16,859 bases of DNA from Acanthaster planci (GCF_001949145.1 NW_019091412.1:571388-588246); one strand, 5' to 3'. Shown: positions 1-9,849, counted from the first letter of the stretch. Translations and numbers: made by a program. Notes: a model not told the origin generated them from the letters alone.

Positions 1-1108
1 CTCAGCTTATATCCCCCGGCTTGTGTCCATTACTCAATCTTCATTGTCAATGTCAACCAAAGGAATGTGAGATCATTCTAATGAATCATTTCATTCAATG
101 CCTGCCAGAAACTTGGCAGGAGTACATGTGGTAAATCCATTCTCCAATTTGTTTGGTTTGTGTCTACAGTTCATTACAGTACTCTAGATACATGCAGCAG
201 CCCCCAGTAGCCCAATTACAGGTAGCTGCTTCTGCTGTCTAGTCAATTTATACACCCCTCTGCATGTAGGGTTGGACTTAAGGTAACATGGCCCCCTTCC
301 CTTCTGCCAGTCAGATTTCTTCCAGCGATATGCACGAGGCAGTACCCAATCCAGATACAGCCTTCCTTGATTGATCCGAGTCCTGTGAAGACTGCAGTGC
401 ACCCCTAAGCTCCAATTTTCAGGCGCAAAGCTCGTTTGTCAACCCTAGCTGTGTAGTGGTATATGACCGCTCTTCCAGGTTCTCATTTCCGGGTGCCATT
501 GGGAAGGGGAGGGGGTACCGATGGCACTAAGATCTGCCAGATTACAGGGCAGTACTAATCACAGTTATAGCCCACTTCCAATCAAAGTCGCCACTTTGAC
601 ATTCCATCTGGATATCTTGTCTGCTGGCAGAAATCTCTGTGCACCGCCACATCTTGTCCTCTTGAATTTAAAGTCGACATCGCTGAAAAAATCCGACAGT
701 CGTGGAATGCATAATAATTTGCATCGGACATGCATCATTAGTGTGATGTGGTGGTAAAGAAATCTTTGCTAAGCACACTGGTGGCGCCAGATTCTACCAG
801 CTTGCATTAAGCTTCTATCTCGGAATAGAGCCCTGGATTGATCCAGGGGAACACGGTTAATGAAGTATGTTGCTTGAGGGCCATGCAAATCTGTGATCCT
901 ACCTGGTTGGGGATCAACTCCACATCTCTTAGTGTTGTAATTACCAGGAGAGACGTTGGAGTAAGACAACATCGATTGACCATGCACCTTCAGAGATGCC
1001 CCCGTCCCCATCAAAAAGAATGGCCTGGGATAAGTACTAGTTCAGTCGTTTCATGCTGATTTTCAGTCTACTGAAAGCAGATGACCTGCCAGTGAATCAG
1101 CTCCTCTG
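1..1108. other. Non-coding stretch without a recognisable feature
   Basis: Short open stretches occur on both strands (for example minus 184-402 and 769-1014) but overlap one another, lack recognisable domains and have no paired splice sites. An acceptor-like CTCCAATTTTCAG ends at 420 and is followed by an open frame, but no good donor follows. I see no repeat structure. It is probably intronic or intergenic. Confidence 0.55.
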
Positions 1109-1386
1109 ACAGTCTGTCAGCCGGTTGGTCAGTGGGTAAACTTTTGGGTTGCCTGGAATGTCAGCTCATGGGTGGGTAGGTTGGTTGTTTAGTTGATTGA
1201 TTGTTTGGTCAGTCAGTTGGTTTCTGTATTGCATCCATGCACCAATTATTCAACCAAGTTATAAGTAATTTATCGGACCAATCAATCAGACATGCATCTG
1301 TAAGCCATCAATTCCATATTTTTCTGTTAGTCAACCTGAAAATTCATTATTTGGTCAGTTGTTACTTGTCGATAGTTAGTGACTCA
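1109..1386. repeat. Degenerate GGTT/GTCA tetranucleotide repeat field with fold-back potential
   Basis: The stretch is dominated by GGTT, GTCA, GATT and GGGT units in imperfect array. The 9-mer TTGGTCAGT occurs three times (1125, 1205, 1351). Part of the interval is inverted relative to the rest: GATTGATTG at 1195-1203 faces CAATCAATC at 1279-1287, and TTGGTC at 1205 faces GACCAA at 1276, so the DNA could fold into an imperfect hairpin. This looks like an eroded microsatellite. Confidence 0.65.
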
Positions 1387-1412
1387 AGTAATAATGGTGT
1401 CTTTGAAATGGG

Positions 1413-1522
1413 CATGTACATGTACATGTTCATGTATGTTAAATGCACGTGCCTCGTAAACTGAAACATTTTGAGTTTCCCGAGTTTTCCTTATCTTGGA
1501 GTTACATGTACGATGTACATGT
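1413..1522. repeat. ACATGT palindrome cluster
   Basis: CATGTACATGTACATG at 1413-1428 is a perfect 16-bp palindrome. ACATGTAC (1504-1511) and GTACATGT (1515-1522) form inverted arms around a 3-nt spacer. The six-mer ACATGT occurs at least 20 times in the window, several times the four or five expected by chance. Confidence 0.7.
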
Positions 1523-2700
1523 GGCTTTCAGTTAATTCATGCACAACCCCCCTAAGCATTGATCATCACATTGCCAAAGTTCAGTAGGAAATGAAGTGTT
1601 TTCTCTGATATTAGACATTGACAACTTCAAGGAAACTCCAATTTGCCACTTGAGCATTTCCCAAGCCATGTTTTCATGCCTGTTAGGGATGCTGATGTAA
1701 ACTCACAGTCATTCACTCTCGCCATTCATGCTAACCCCCATTAGATACCAGAGTTTTTCAAGTGCTCATTTTTGTACCAGCAGCTCTTTAAATGATCCCT
1801 GCGTCAGGGACAGTGTTCCCCTTTGTTCAGATATTTTTTAGAAGGTGGTATTTTTTCTAAGTGTGAAAACAGCAGACACCTTGTTTGTGTTCACTGACTA
1901 ATGCCTCCGAGCATTGGTGAATGGGAGCTGTTTGAGTCCAGGCATCAGGGACGGAGAACTCTGCGATGAGGTGCCGATAAACCTAGGTGGCAGTGCGCAG
2001 TCAGTTGCGATGTTTTTGAATTCTAGATCAATTGGAGGTACCGTATATCCTGTTGTGTCTTCCTCTGTGATGGATCGAGGCTGGATGGATCGCGATGCCT
2101 GCTTTCCTACCCAGACTTATTGCTGCACACCTGTCATCAGACATCGCAGTGCACATTCACAAAATGTTTCTATCTAGGTTTGCCGCTAGACACGTGCCTT
2201 AATGACCCTCCGGGGCACATCTGTTTTGACTGCTAATGATCAGAAGTGGAACCCTTTTAATCAAATAGCATTTAAAGATCAATCAATGTCAACATTGTTC
2301 CTTTCACACTCCTTAAAACAACTAAAAGTTACTACTTGTGTTACTGCATAACCGTATATTTACATTCCAATTCTTATCTTATTGGCAAAACTAATTTCTA
2401 CCTTTCACATCTTGATACAACCCCTTTTCAATCAGTTTTCTTTCGACTGATGAGATAATAAGAAATCTTTTCCTCTTGTTCTTTCCTGTTTTTTCCTGTG
2501 CACTCATGCAGTGCCTTTAAGTGTGAGGATAAGATCAAACTGGGGCAAGTTTGGTCAACCCCAGTCAAGTTACAAAATGTATGTTTGCCCTGGACAGAAG
2601 AAACTGCTGGGTACACAGGATGTCAGAAATGTATCATCGGAACAGTGACATAGCACTTCACCTGGCGGGCTCTTCTGGCATGCACGGAATCAGAATTAAA
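1523..2700. other. Non-coding stretch without a recognisable feature
   Basis: The frames here are short, overlap on opposite strands and resemble no protein I know. I see no transposon ends or tandem repeats. Bases 2270-2500 are relatively AT-rich. It is probably intronic or intergenic. Confidence 0.55.
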
Positions 2701-2705
2701 AGAAA

Positions 2706-3400
2706 AAAAATTGGGGGGCATAAACAGTTAAAGGGTTCAAGGGGGTAAAATTGGGAATTTGGGGTACAATTGGGAGAGTTTACAGGGGCAAGGTTCCAGG
2801 GTGCAGTTAGGAAGGATGTAAGGGTAAAGTTCTGGAATCAGGAGGGGCTTGGAGAGTGTTTAACAGAGGGCAGTTGGGAAAAAGCCTTCTTGAGGACTCC
2901 AAGAGCGTGGTTGGGAAGGGATGAGGGATATTCACTTCAGAATCCAAGGATTCTACGAGGAGTTCATTTTTTTAGTTTTTCTATCCAAGAGTTTATTTAA
3001 GGGCATTGGAGAGGGGAAAGGCAGAAACCTTTGGGTATTCAAAGGTACTGTTTGAAGGGATTACTGTAGGGGGTAAACTCTGGGATTCGTGGTTGCGTTA
3101 AGGTGTTTTCCCATGAATCTGGGATGTTGAGGGTGCCAGTGGACTGAGTTTGGGTACATCATTGGGGTCGTTGGGTGAAAAGGTGGCTGGAGAGATAAAA
3201 CCAGGAGATGTAAGGATTGATGAGAAGTCCAAGGTTCTCTAAGACAACTGTATTGTCAGTGGATGTGCTCAGAAAGTGGAGTTCAAGGGGTAAAAACTGG
3301 TTGTCCAGGATAAATGCAAGAGCTTGGGCATCAGAAGAGTTACCAGGGGTACGGAAAGGTCACTTGCAGGTGGAAAGAAGATGCTACAACTTCAGTATGA
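2706..3400 (+). repeat. G-over-C skewed field with decayed GGGGTAAA..TTGGG minisatellite units
   Basis: For about 700 bp the plus strand is rich in G and A and poor in C, unlike both flanks. A motif recurs: GGGGTAAAATTGGG (2742), GGGGTACAATTGGG (2761), AGGGTAAAGTTCTGG (2821), GGGGTAAACTCTGGG (3070) and GGGGTAAAAACTGG (3287). The first two copies are directly adjacent with a unit of about 19-21 bp. Copies at 2734 and 3280 share the longer GTTCAAGGGG context. The later units are separated by diverged sequence, so this looks like an old array that has decayed. Short plus-strand frames inside (2770-3000, 3217-3414) are not credible genes. Confidence 0.6.
2733..2774 (+). other. Potential G-quadruplex (canonical pattern)
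   Basis: Five G tracts of at least three bases (2733, 2741, 2753, 2761, 2772) are separated by loops of 5, 7, 5 and 7 nt. This meets the usual G3+N1-7 rule on the plus strand. It lies at the start of the G-skewed field. Confidence 0.6.
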
Positions 3401-3861
3401 AACAGTCAGGATAAGAATCCTGTGGAAGTAATAAGAATAAAAACATCATTATTGAAATTGGTGGTTTCATGGTGACATGCAAGCAAACTGTCTGTTGAAA
3501 GGACAAATCTTTGTTCCCTTTTCTAGTCTCACTCTCCTGATGAGCTAAAATAGACCTCTAACTCACACAAAACTTGAATGCACAAGTTTAAATTGTGTGA
3601 GTCTGCTATTCTCAGTGACCAATAAGTGAGTACCATACTTGCTGACAGAAGCCAGCTACCCTAATGAGTACTAAACAGAAATTATGTCACCAAACCTTGG
3701 CTGGTAACCCAATTTATAAGACACTGTCAGACTTCAGTGTAGATTAGCAAAGTGGATAATGGCCCCGTAATTAGCACTAAGTGATCCCAATTAGGTGGCC
3801 CTGCAATGGGCACAGACCGGCGCAGGGACTAAATCCAATTTAGAGGACAATTATTCATATA
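3401..3861. other. Non-coding stretch between the G-rich field and the MITE
   Basis: I see no coding frame of note. GTGAGT at 3616 resembles a donor, but the nearest upstream acceptor-like CTCAG leaves only 10 nt and longer alternatives contain stops. The sequence just before the transposon is ordinary AT-rich DNA. Confidence 0.5.
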
Positions 3862-3882
3862 CAGTCGAACCTCGTTTATAAG
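3862..3882 (+). repeat. Left terminal inverted repeat of the MITE
   Basis: This 21-bp arm begins CAGTCGAACCTCG and is preceded by TA. It matches the right arm at 19 of 21 positions. Confidence 0.88.
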
Positions 3883-3905
3883 TAGTCCTTTGGACTTGGC
3901 GAATT

Positions 3906-3939
3906 ACCTTGTTATTACAGGAACCTTGTATTATCAGGA
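3906..3939 (+). repeat. Subterminal direct repeats inside the MITE
   Basis: Two adjacent 17-bp units, ACCTTGTTATTACAGGA and ACCTTGTATTATCAGGA, agree at 13 positions. Both resemble the terminal ACCTCGTTTATAAG. Reiterated end-like motifs of this kind often serve as extra transposase contacts; that role is inferred. Confidence 0.6.
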
Positions 3940-4010
3940 ATGAAAACCAAAGGATTGGACCTAAAAATGTAGAAACCTAAAAAAAAGCAGAATCTTGTAT
4001 TGACAGTGCT

Positions 4011-4031
4011 CTTATTAACGAGGTTGGACTG
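4011..4031 (-). repeat. Right terminal inverted repeat of the MITE
   Basis: This is the 21-bp inverted partner of the left arm, ending GAGGTTGGACTG and followed by TA. The mismatches to the left arm are at arm positions 6 and 16. Confidence 0.88.
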
Positions 4032-5180
4032 TATTTAACGCCCCCCATGAGGTAAGGTACATGTACCTACTGTCAGTTTAAACCACCTGCCCTTCATTTG
4101 CCGATATCCCATAGTGTTATTCATCATTTGACCAATCGGCATGGACTGACCCATTTGGTAATGATGTCATGGTCTGTAGGTACTTCCCCTTCCTCTAACC
4201 CCATTTTTTAAAATTTGGGTCACATCTGATGCAATCTTGCCCCCATTTTCTTAGTAGGCCTACTGAATTCTTGCAGGCAGTCATGAACTAGTAGAAATTG
4301 TTCATTTTTTTTCAAAATTAGCATCATCTCCCAACTTTTTGATGCATTATTTTGTTGATCCTCGTAGTGACCATAACGGACTAATCCATAACGGATTTTA
4401 CCCAGAGCCACTGTACAGGTACTGAGATACATGTATATGCAGTTCACATGTTCAGTTGTCAGACACTGGCGTCAAGGACATGAGGCTGTTTATTAGAAAG
4501 GGTAATTTATCGGCAAGAACAGGAAGCGATTAGTTTACATTTGTGTGAGCGTGTTTATCAAAGCTTGGACCGAGGTATTACAATTAATTGAAATTAACTT
4601 GTGCAGAGGACACATTTTGCTGGAATGTCAAGTATACATTGGCCCATCACCGCTAGATAGAAATCAATTATTGTCTGTTGTCTTCTTGTAAAGGGCATTC
4701 AGGTCCTTGCATAAAGGCTCTCGAGGTTCTTCACAAGACAAAGGTTTAAACGTTTTAGAGGATTTTTGCATGATTGAGGAAGGCAGAGCCCAGTCACTTT
4801 TATGGCAACACAGGGCTCGATGGCACCTGGGTAGTTCTTGTACCATTGGTTTCTTGCAAAGTGGACAGGTTGGAAGAGACTGGGAGGTTTCTGGTCAAAA
4901 CAATGAGGGAGTGATAACTGATAAGCAATTTGTCTGACATTTCTCAGTCATTTTGAGATTCTGAGATTTGAAAGAGATGTTCTACTGATTACAGTTCTTG
5001 CACATAGACAAAATGTGGCTCTAAGCATATCAGTGGCATTTTGAGTCACAATGTTTATCAGAATGCTTCAGTCAGATCAAGCCGAGTGCATAAGATAAAC
5101 ACATACATGTATTTGTATAAGTATAATGTAAATTGCAGTATCACCATTCATAAATTCATAAACTGAATAGCTTCTGCCTG
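4032..5180. other. Non-coding stretch downstream of the MITE
   Basis: The stretch begins with the TA target duplication. It holds a perfect 14-bp palindrome at 4055-4068 and ATACATGTAT at 4427-4436. Small frames on both strands (4220-4447 minus, 4664-4846 minus, 4707-4937 plus) overlap and show no domain. Confidence 0.5.
4055..4068. repeat. Perfect palindrome AGGTACATGTACCT, copy 1
   Basis: This 14-bp self-complementary sequence lies 24 bp after the MITE. The identical 14-mer recurs at 8446-8459. Confidence 0.8.
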
Positions 5181-5640
5181 ACAACTTAAAGGCCAAGGAC
5201 CTGTGTCGCAAACCACAAATGCCAGAGCTGCCCGGCACAGGATCTGGGAAGGGTACTTGACTGCACCCAGGGGAGTGTCCCCACCCCTTGCGAGCCAGCC
5301 GTGCAGGGGTGCTGAGTCACAGAAATGTACACACAGGGGGTTTGGACTGCTAGGGAGCAGGGGGAGTTTGGGAAAGGGGGGGGTGTCTCTTGTGGCTCGG
5401 TCAGAGCAGTTCAAGAAACCAGCTCCCCTGTGCAGGGCAATGTGTGACTCAGAGTTGACTGGCGTTGCAGTTGGTAATCGGCACCACTTCCTACGCTGTG
5501 CTGTACCTAACTGCAGCACACCTGGGGCTGATTTGTTTGTCAAGTTCTTGAAAGAACACGTTTGTCCCTTGGTGACCCCATCCTGTAGAATGAGACTGTA
5601 TCCATGAGGCATACGTGTACATTATATCACGGGAGGTATG
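5181..5640. other. GC-richer block with overlapping open frames on both strands, coding status unsupported
   Basis: Plus 5203-5607 (134 codons) and minus 5148-5612 (154 codons) are open over the same DNA. Long frames on both strands follow from locally higher GC, which removes AT-rich stop codons. Neither protein resembles a family I know. Both are rich in Pro, Cys and Arg without regular structure, and I see no flanking splice pair. A diverged exon or an old repeat remains possible. Confidence 0.4.
5353..5383 (+). other. Potential G-quadruplex (canonical pattern)
   Basis: Tracts GGG (5353), GGGGG (5360), GGG (5370) and GGGGGGGG (5376) are separated by loops of 4, 5 and 3 nt. The short loops and long last tract make this the stronger of the two plus-strand candidates. 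Confidence 0.65.
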
Positions 5641-5864
5641 AAGCCAATGGTAGCCCTCTGGACCAGACTGGTGGTTTAATCAGTCTGAAGTGTTGATGTC
5701 ATAATATTTTGGATAGAATCTTTGACACTTTCCCTCTCCATCACCGTGATGTAAGAGTTGTCCCAAATCCTCAAAGGGGACTCTCGTGTTTGTGCAATAT
5801 TTGCACGATGTACAAGCACCATCGTTGGTACAGATGGCAGGATCAGCTCTGTGCATTCCTGCTG

Positions 5865-5878
5865 GCGCCCTCTGGTGT
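5865..5878 (-). promoter_or_regulatory. CTCF-like core motif
   Basis: On the minus strand this reads ACACCAGAGGGCGC. It agrees with the bilaterian CTCF core CCASYAGRKGGCRS at 13 of 14 positions; only the first base differs. The motif family is well established, but occupancy at this site is inferred. Confidence 0.35.
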
Positions 5879-7727
5879 CTCGGCTTGACCAACTCCATAT
5901 CCCCACACAGCTGATCTTTTGTACTAGAAACAGGTGTCTGCTGGGGCTATTTATAGCAACGTGACATGGTTCAGGTAAGGGGCCCCACCCATCCAGCAAC
6001 GCCTGCTTCCTCTCCTCCGTAACCAAGATAAATGTGAATGTCACATCTTTCCATTTCTATTAAATATAAGTACAAACAGCACATCCCCACAGTTACGGCC
6101 AAAGGCGCAGCGATTGCAGATCACACGAGCAGTCAGCATTTTAAATGGGACATTTCTAAATGAGGACCGAGTTACTGGGACTTTCTACTGTTCCCACAAA
6201 ATTTTTGATCCCCAGAAAATTGGTGTAAGGACCAAGTGTATGTCTCCACATCAATGGCATAAGTATGTGGGTGCACATACATTTACATACATGCATCTTT
6301 GGAAAAAACTCTCAAATGAAATGTGCTCGTGTCTAACCATTGTGTGCAGCCCAACTAGAACAGTGCTATTGTTTTAAGCAGTTAGAGTTGAGTTAGAGTC
6401 CCATGGGATATAATGTAAATGCAGGTAAAACACTGTGCATGTGCATGTATTGTACGACAGGTTTCTGGAAGCTCGGGTATTGGGTTTAAGGGGGAAAATG
6501 CATGATCATCTCCCTAAATTGGTTGTGGCTGCCCTCGTGGCATCAGTCAATTTCATTCTGTAATTATCAATGAAGGTGTGTTCTGGTCTGCTGCACCTAC
6601 AGACAATACAGGCAGTTGTAGGCCTCAGTGACAGATGAAAGACGCACATTTACGTACATTGCGTGCCTAACCAACCCGGGCATTTCAGTCAAACTTCCCT
6701 GATTTCCAGCACCGACTCTGCTGATTGCAATTCTGCACAATCTTTTGTCTACACTTGGATAATTTGGGCTAATGAACAACATCCTTAGTGGCTATCAGAT
6801 GGAAACCCTCTGCTATCAACGCCTGGTCACAGCACCATTCATCTTTTCATCTTTTTACACACGCCCCCCCCTCCCTTAAAGTACGGCTCAACTTGGAGGC
6901 CAGAGGAGAGAAGGGAGTGATTCACCCCTCCCTCTAAATGCTCAGAACCAACGAATTAGGGACAGCTTTGGAGGGAAAGGTTTCGTGATATTTGGCATAA
7001 AATTAATACCCGAAATCCTGTGGCCTAAACACGCATAATTGATGTAATCCGGATGTAAGTCTGCTGGGGATTCATTGCCATTGGGTATTGATGGATGAAC
7101 CGGTTAGATAACAGAGCTTTGCTGCGTTTGGATGTTACTGTTCATTAGACTGTTAGCTGGCCAGTCAAAACCAAAAAATAGATTGTTGTTAACATCTTCA
7201 ATGTATTTATAAAAAGAACAAATATGTTTGATCGTCAATGGAATCATTGAAGGTAAACTTTTGCTTTTTCACACATTTAAACAGCATTTGAGGAATAGGC
7301 GCAAAAATTTGTGGAAAGAAATGGGATCATTCTTTCCTATGCTTCATCACCTGAGGCCAGAGTTGCAACTTTTTGTACTCTGTGGCTTGTCAGATGTATT
7401 GGTAGCTTTGTGTTATAAATTCAGGGTTTTTTTTCTCTCGCAACATGACCATTTTAAATCATTTACATACTCATGTGCTGTACTTTTGTACATCAGCTTT
7501 TTAGCAAGACTCCACCTTCTGTTCCACTGTTTGCTGTGTTTGGATGTGAACTTGAAACCATATGGAGGAGTTGAACCATGTTTTAACAATGTGTTTGTAT
7601 TCTTTGAGCGGTCTGGTTTCGGTCTTTGCCTTTGTACTATTGTGTAGTTGTTGCTCTTTCCTTGATTTTTGTTATGGAAGCTTTCTGCGGTGTCTCTTTG
7701 AAGCTAGGTTGCGTACATACCCTGCAG

Positions 7728-7796
7728 ATTACATTTAGGTCCAAGGAAAACAAGCATCCGGAAAAGACCTCTTTGCAGAGAAAAAAAATAAAGTGG
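7728..7796 (+). CDS. Weak candidate exon (69 nt, phase 0), product unknown
   Basis: The block lies between CCCTGCAG and GTAAGC and is open in phase 0 for 23 codons (ITFRSKENKHPEKT..., ending KIKW). The same frame stays open upstream, so openness is poor evidence here. The polypyrimidine tract before the acceptor is short and broken by purines, and an A8 run near the 3' end gives a lysine-rich tail. It happens to be the same length and phase as the better exon at 15097, which is suggestive but may be coincidence. It could equally be intronic sequence with cryptic sites. Confidence 0.12.
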
Positions 7797-8012
7797 GTAA
7801 GCTTCATTTGATATTGGAGAATCGTACACTGAAAATTCACAGGGATTAGAAAAAGAAATGGATTTATGATGCTAAATGCAGGAATTGCTCTGGATAAGGT
7901 GTGCGCATACATTTATGCATAGTTGTTGGCACAGTTATGACAAAATGATAAAAAAAGAGGGATGCTCCATGATGTAAGCATGATGCATGTGCCAAGTCAG
8001 CCTATAGATGCC

Positions 8013-8037
8013 ATGCATGTACATGTACTCGTACATG
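8013..8037. repeat. ATGCATGT/CATGTACATG palindromic cluster
   Basis: CATGTACATG at 8016-8025 is a perfect palindrome. It sits between ATGCAT and an inverted GTACATGA, giving overlapping self-complementary arms. Confidence 0.6.
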
Positions 8038-8445
8038 AATGACAGCGCATTGTCATAGACTTCATACATATTCATAATGAGTGGAGTTGTGTGAGCCAAT
8101 GACAGCCCTTGACTGATCTGTGAGAGATACAAAGCCCCACCTGTTCCGCCTAACTGTAGGAACCCGGCAACAAAAAGATGGTTGTCTGTGCACGGCTTGA
8201 CTTAATCTTCATTTCCTGCCCATTCATCCTCACCTCAATCACAGAAAAGACTTCTATTTATCATTTATGACATTCTAAGCTTCCACCCAATGGATCCAAT
8301 CCTTTCTCCCGCCTGCACAGTACACTTTATAAGGTAGAGGGCAAAAGTCCACCAACATTTACCCGACCACCTAGATGTGTGTGGGCGGCTGCTTGCAAAT
8401 GTTGTTTGATCAATCACTCAAGAAAATTGCAACATCGTCTGAAGA

Positions 8446-8459
8446 AGGTACATGTACCT
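8446..8459. repeat. Perfect palindrome AGGTACATGTACCT, copy 2
   Basis: This is identical to the sequence at 4055-4068. The bases on either side are not shared, so the two are not part of a longer visible repeat. Confidence 0.8.
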
Positions 8460-8544
8460 GTACTGGTTGTTAGAAACCAGAAACTGCAGCCTGTAATGAG
8501 TTATTTGATGTTCGTCGTATCCTGATACATTCACTCGCTGGTCT

Positions 8545-8556
8545 GAACTCGAACCC
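8545..8556 (-). other. Box-B-like sequence, possible SINE remnant
   Basis: On the minus strand this reads GGGTTCGAGTTC, close to the RNA polymerase III internal box B (GGTTCGANNCC type) of tRNAs and tRNA-derived SINEs. I could not find a matching box A 30-60 nt upstream on that strand or a cloverleaf, so at most it is a fragment. Confidence 0.2.
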
Positions 8557-8883
8557 ACTAGGGTGCACTGGTATGTAAAATCCTATTGAAATTGGAGGCT
8601 TCCGGATTGTTAGGGGTAAAGTTGTTGTTGGAAATCCTCCCCTGTACTCCAGTTAATCCATTGGTCATCCATTGGTTTTGTTAACCAGTCATGTAAACCA
8701 GTCAGACAGTTGCATGATACTTTGGAAATCCATCAACCCTTCCAGCTCCAGCTCCAATCAAGGCATAGCTACATGGCAACTGAACATTTGCAAAGTGGCA
8801 TCATTCATTGCAAGATGTGACAGTGAAGCAATCCTGTTCTGTTCCTGTAAAACGTTCCAAATGATGATGTCATTGTCTTGAAA

Positions 8884-8903
8884 ATGTACACAAATGTGTA
8901 CAT
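8884..8903. repeat. Short inverted repeat, 9-bp arms
   Basis: ATGTACACA and TGTGTACAT face each other with a 2-nt spacer and overlap an ACATGT core. This belongs to the palindrome family scattered through the window. Confidence 0.65.
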
Positions 8904-9063
8904 GTATGGTCACAATAATGATGAAAAATAAATAACTAGCTTCCAACTTTTCACACTAACCTGTAATTTTCTTCCCACTTAAATCATTTCCTGCTGTGAA
9001 AAATAAACCTTGTTAGATGAAAAGTTTTTAAGTGAAATTGCCGGGCATTCTTTTGAACATGCT

Positions 9064-9077
9064 TACATGTACATGTA
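9064..9077. repeat. Perfect palindrome TACATGTACATGTA
   Basis: This 14-bp self-complementary sequence contains two overlapping-register ACATGT cores. Confidence 0.75.
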
Positions 9078-9849
9078 TGCCATTTCACAGCAATGGTGCC
9101 AGTTTTAGCCACAAGCATAGTTTCTGCCTCCCCCACCTGCTTCACCCACCAAACTACGAAGGAAAAAATGCCAACAGGATATTTCATTGACTTGGATAAC
9201 AATGATGGTGAATGTTAGCGTGTGGAGTTCCACAGTAACAATACATGCCCCTGACCCAACAAGCACATAATACAGTGATACATACTTGTACGTGCTGCTT
9301 TGTGGTGAGTGGAGAAATTCCCCCTTTTTTCCCTTGTATTCCTTCTCTCTCTCGGTATCTCGCTTCTGGTGTGTTGTTCCAGCTTGTCAGCTCACCAGTG
9401 ACACAAAAACTGAGAAAAAAAATTGGGATTTCACCTGCCAATCACGTCTGTAGGAACCCCCTTGTTGAGACAATATTGATTTTGCCGTCACTCTTATTTG
9501 GAAGACTATTACATTGTGCTTGGATGTGTATACATATTGGCGCTGGCATGTTCATATACCTTCACCCCCTCCCCCAATTTTCCCTTGTGGCCCTGCCCTA
9601 TTTCACCCTGTCTTTCTCAGCCTCCCACCCTGCACACACAACTACCAGTACGTGTAGCTGCAAAGCCAGAGGTTTCAGTACAGTGTACGATTTGGGCCAT
9701 AAAACAGTTTTTGAAACATGGTGAAACATTTGGACTGCTGACCTCACCTCTGAGGTCTCATAACATACACTGTACCACTAGCATGGCATGCATCCACCAA
9801 ATGGTTCATCATGAGAAAGGACACACCACATAACGTGTACACATTCATT

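Larger units (their letters stand above)
3862..4031. mobile_element. MITE of the Tc1/mariner superfamily, pogo/Tigger-like, 170 bp, structurally complete
   Basis: The ends are inverted repeats of 21 bp. The left end begins CAGTCGAACCTCGTTTATAA. The right end (4011-4031), reverse complemented, begins CAGTCCAACCTCGTTAATAA. Nineteen of 21 positions agree. The element is flanked by TA on both sides (3860-3861 and 4032-4033), the target duplication used by the Tc1/mariner superfamily. From family knowledge, CAG...ACCTCGTTTTAT-type termini are typical of Tigger/pogo elements. The element is far too short to encode a transposase, so it would have depended on one made elsewhere. The interior holds ACCTTGTTATTACAGGA (3906-3922), ACCTTGTATTATCAGGA (3923-3939) and CTTGTATTGACAG (3994-4006), all resembling the inner part of the terminal repeat. 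An A8 run lies between them. The two TIR mismatches suggest an old or moderately diverged copy. Confidence 0.88.
5641..8445. other. Non-coding stretch with no supported gene
   Basis: The open frame at 7228-7647 (139 codons) is AT-rich and Phe/Leu/Cys-heavy, as random T-rich sequence would be, and has no recognisable domain. A CAG/GTAAGG donor-like site occurs at 5976, but all frames upstream are closed back to the nearest acceptor. ACATGT palindromes occur at 8013-8037, and the weak exon candidate at 7728 lies here. I see no transposon ends. Confidence 0.5.

Noticed and set aside
421-472. Open block after CTCCAATTTTCAG at 420
   Set aside because: The possible donors (GTATAT, GTTCTC) are poor, and the peptide is too short to judge.
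5148-5612. 154-codon minus-strand and 134-codon plus-strand open frames over the same DNA
   Set aside because: Mutual openness follows from local GC richness. There are no domains, no splice pair and no recognisable similarity, so neither is called a gene.
5916-5981. CAG/GTAAGG donor-like site at 5976
   Set aside because: All three frames from the nearest acceptor-like CACACAG contain stops, so it would not end a coding exon.
7228-7647. 139-codon plus-strand frame with hydrophobic composition
   Set aside because: Phe/Leu/Cys richness is what T-rich random sequence gives. There is no regular membrane-segment pattern or conserved motif, and the length is not beyond chance.
8433-8570. 81-nt open block between CTGCAG (8488) and GTATGT (8570)
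   Set aside because: The acceptor is preceded by purine-rich sequence, and the donor end overlaps the possible SINE box B remnant.
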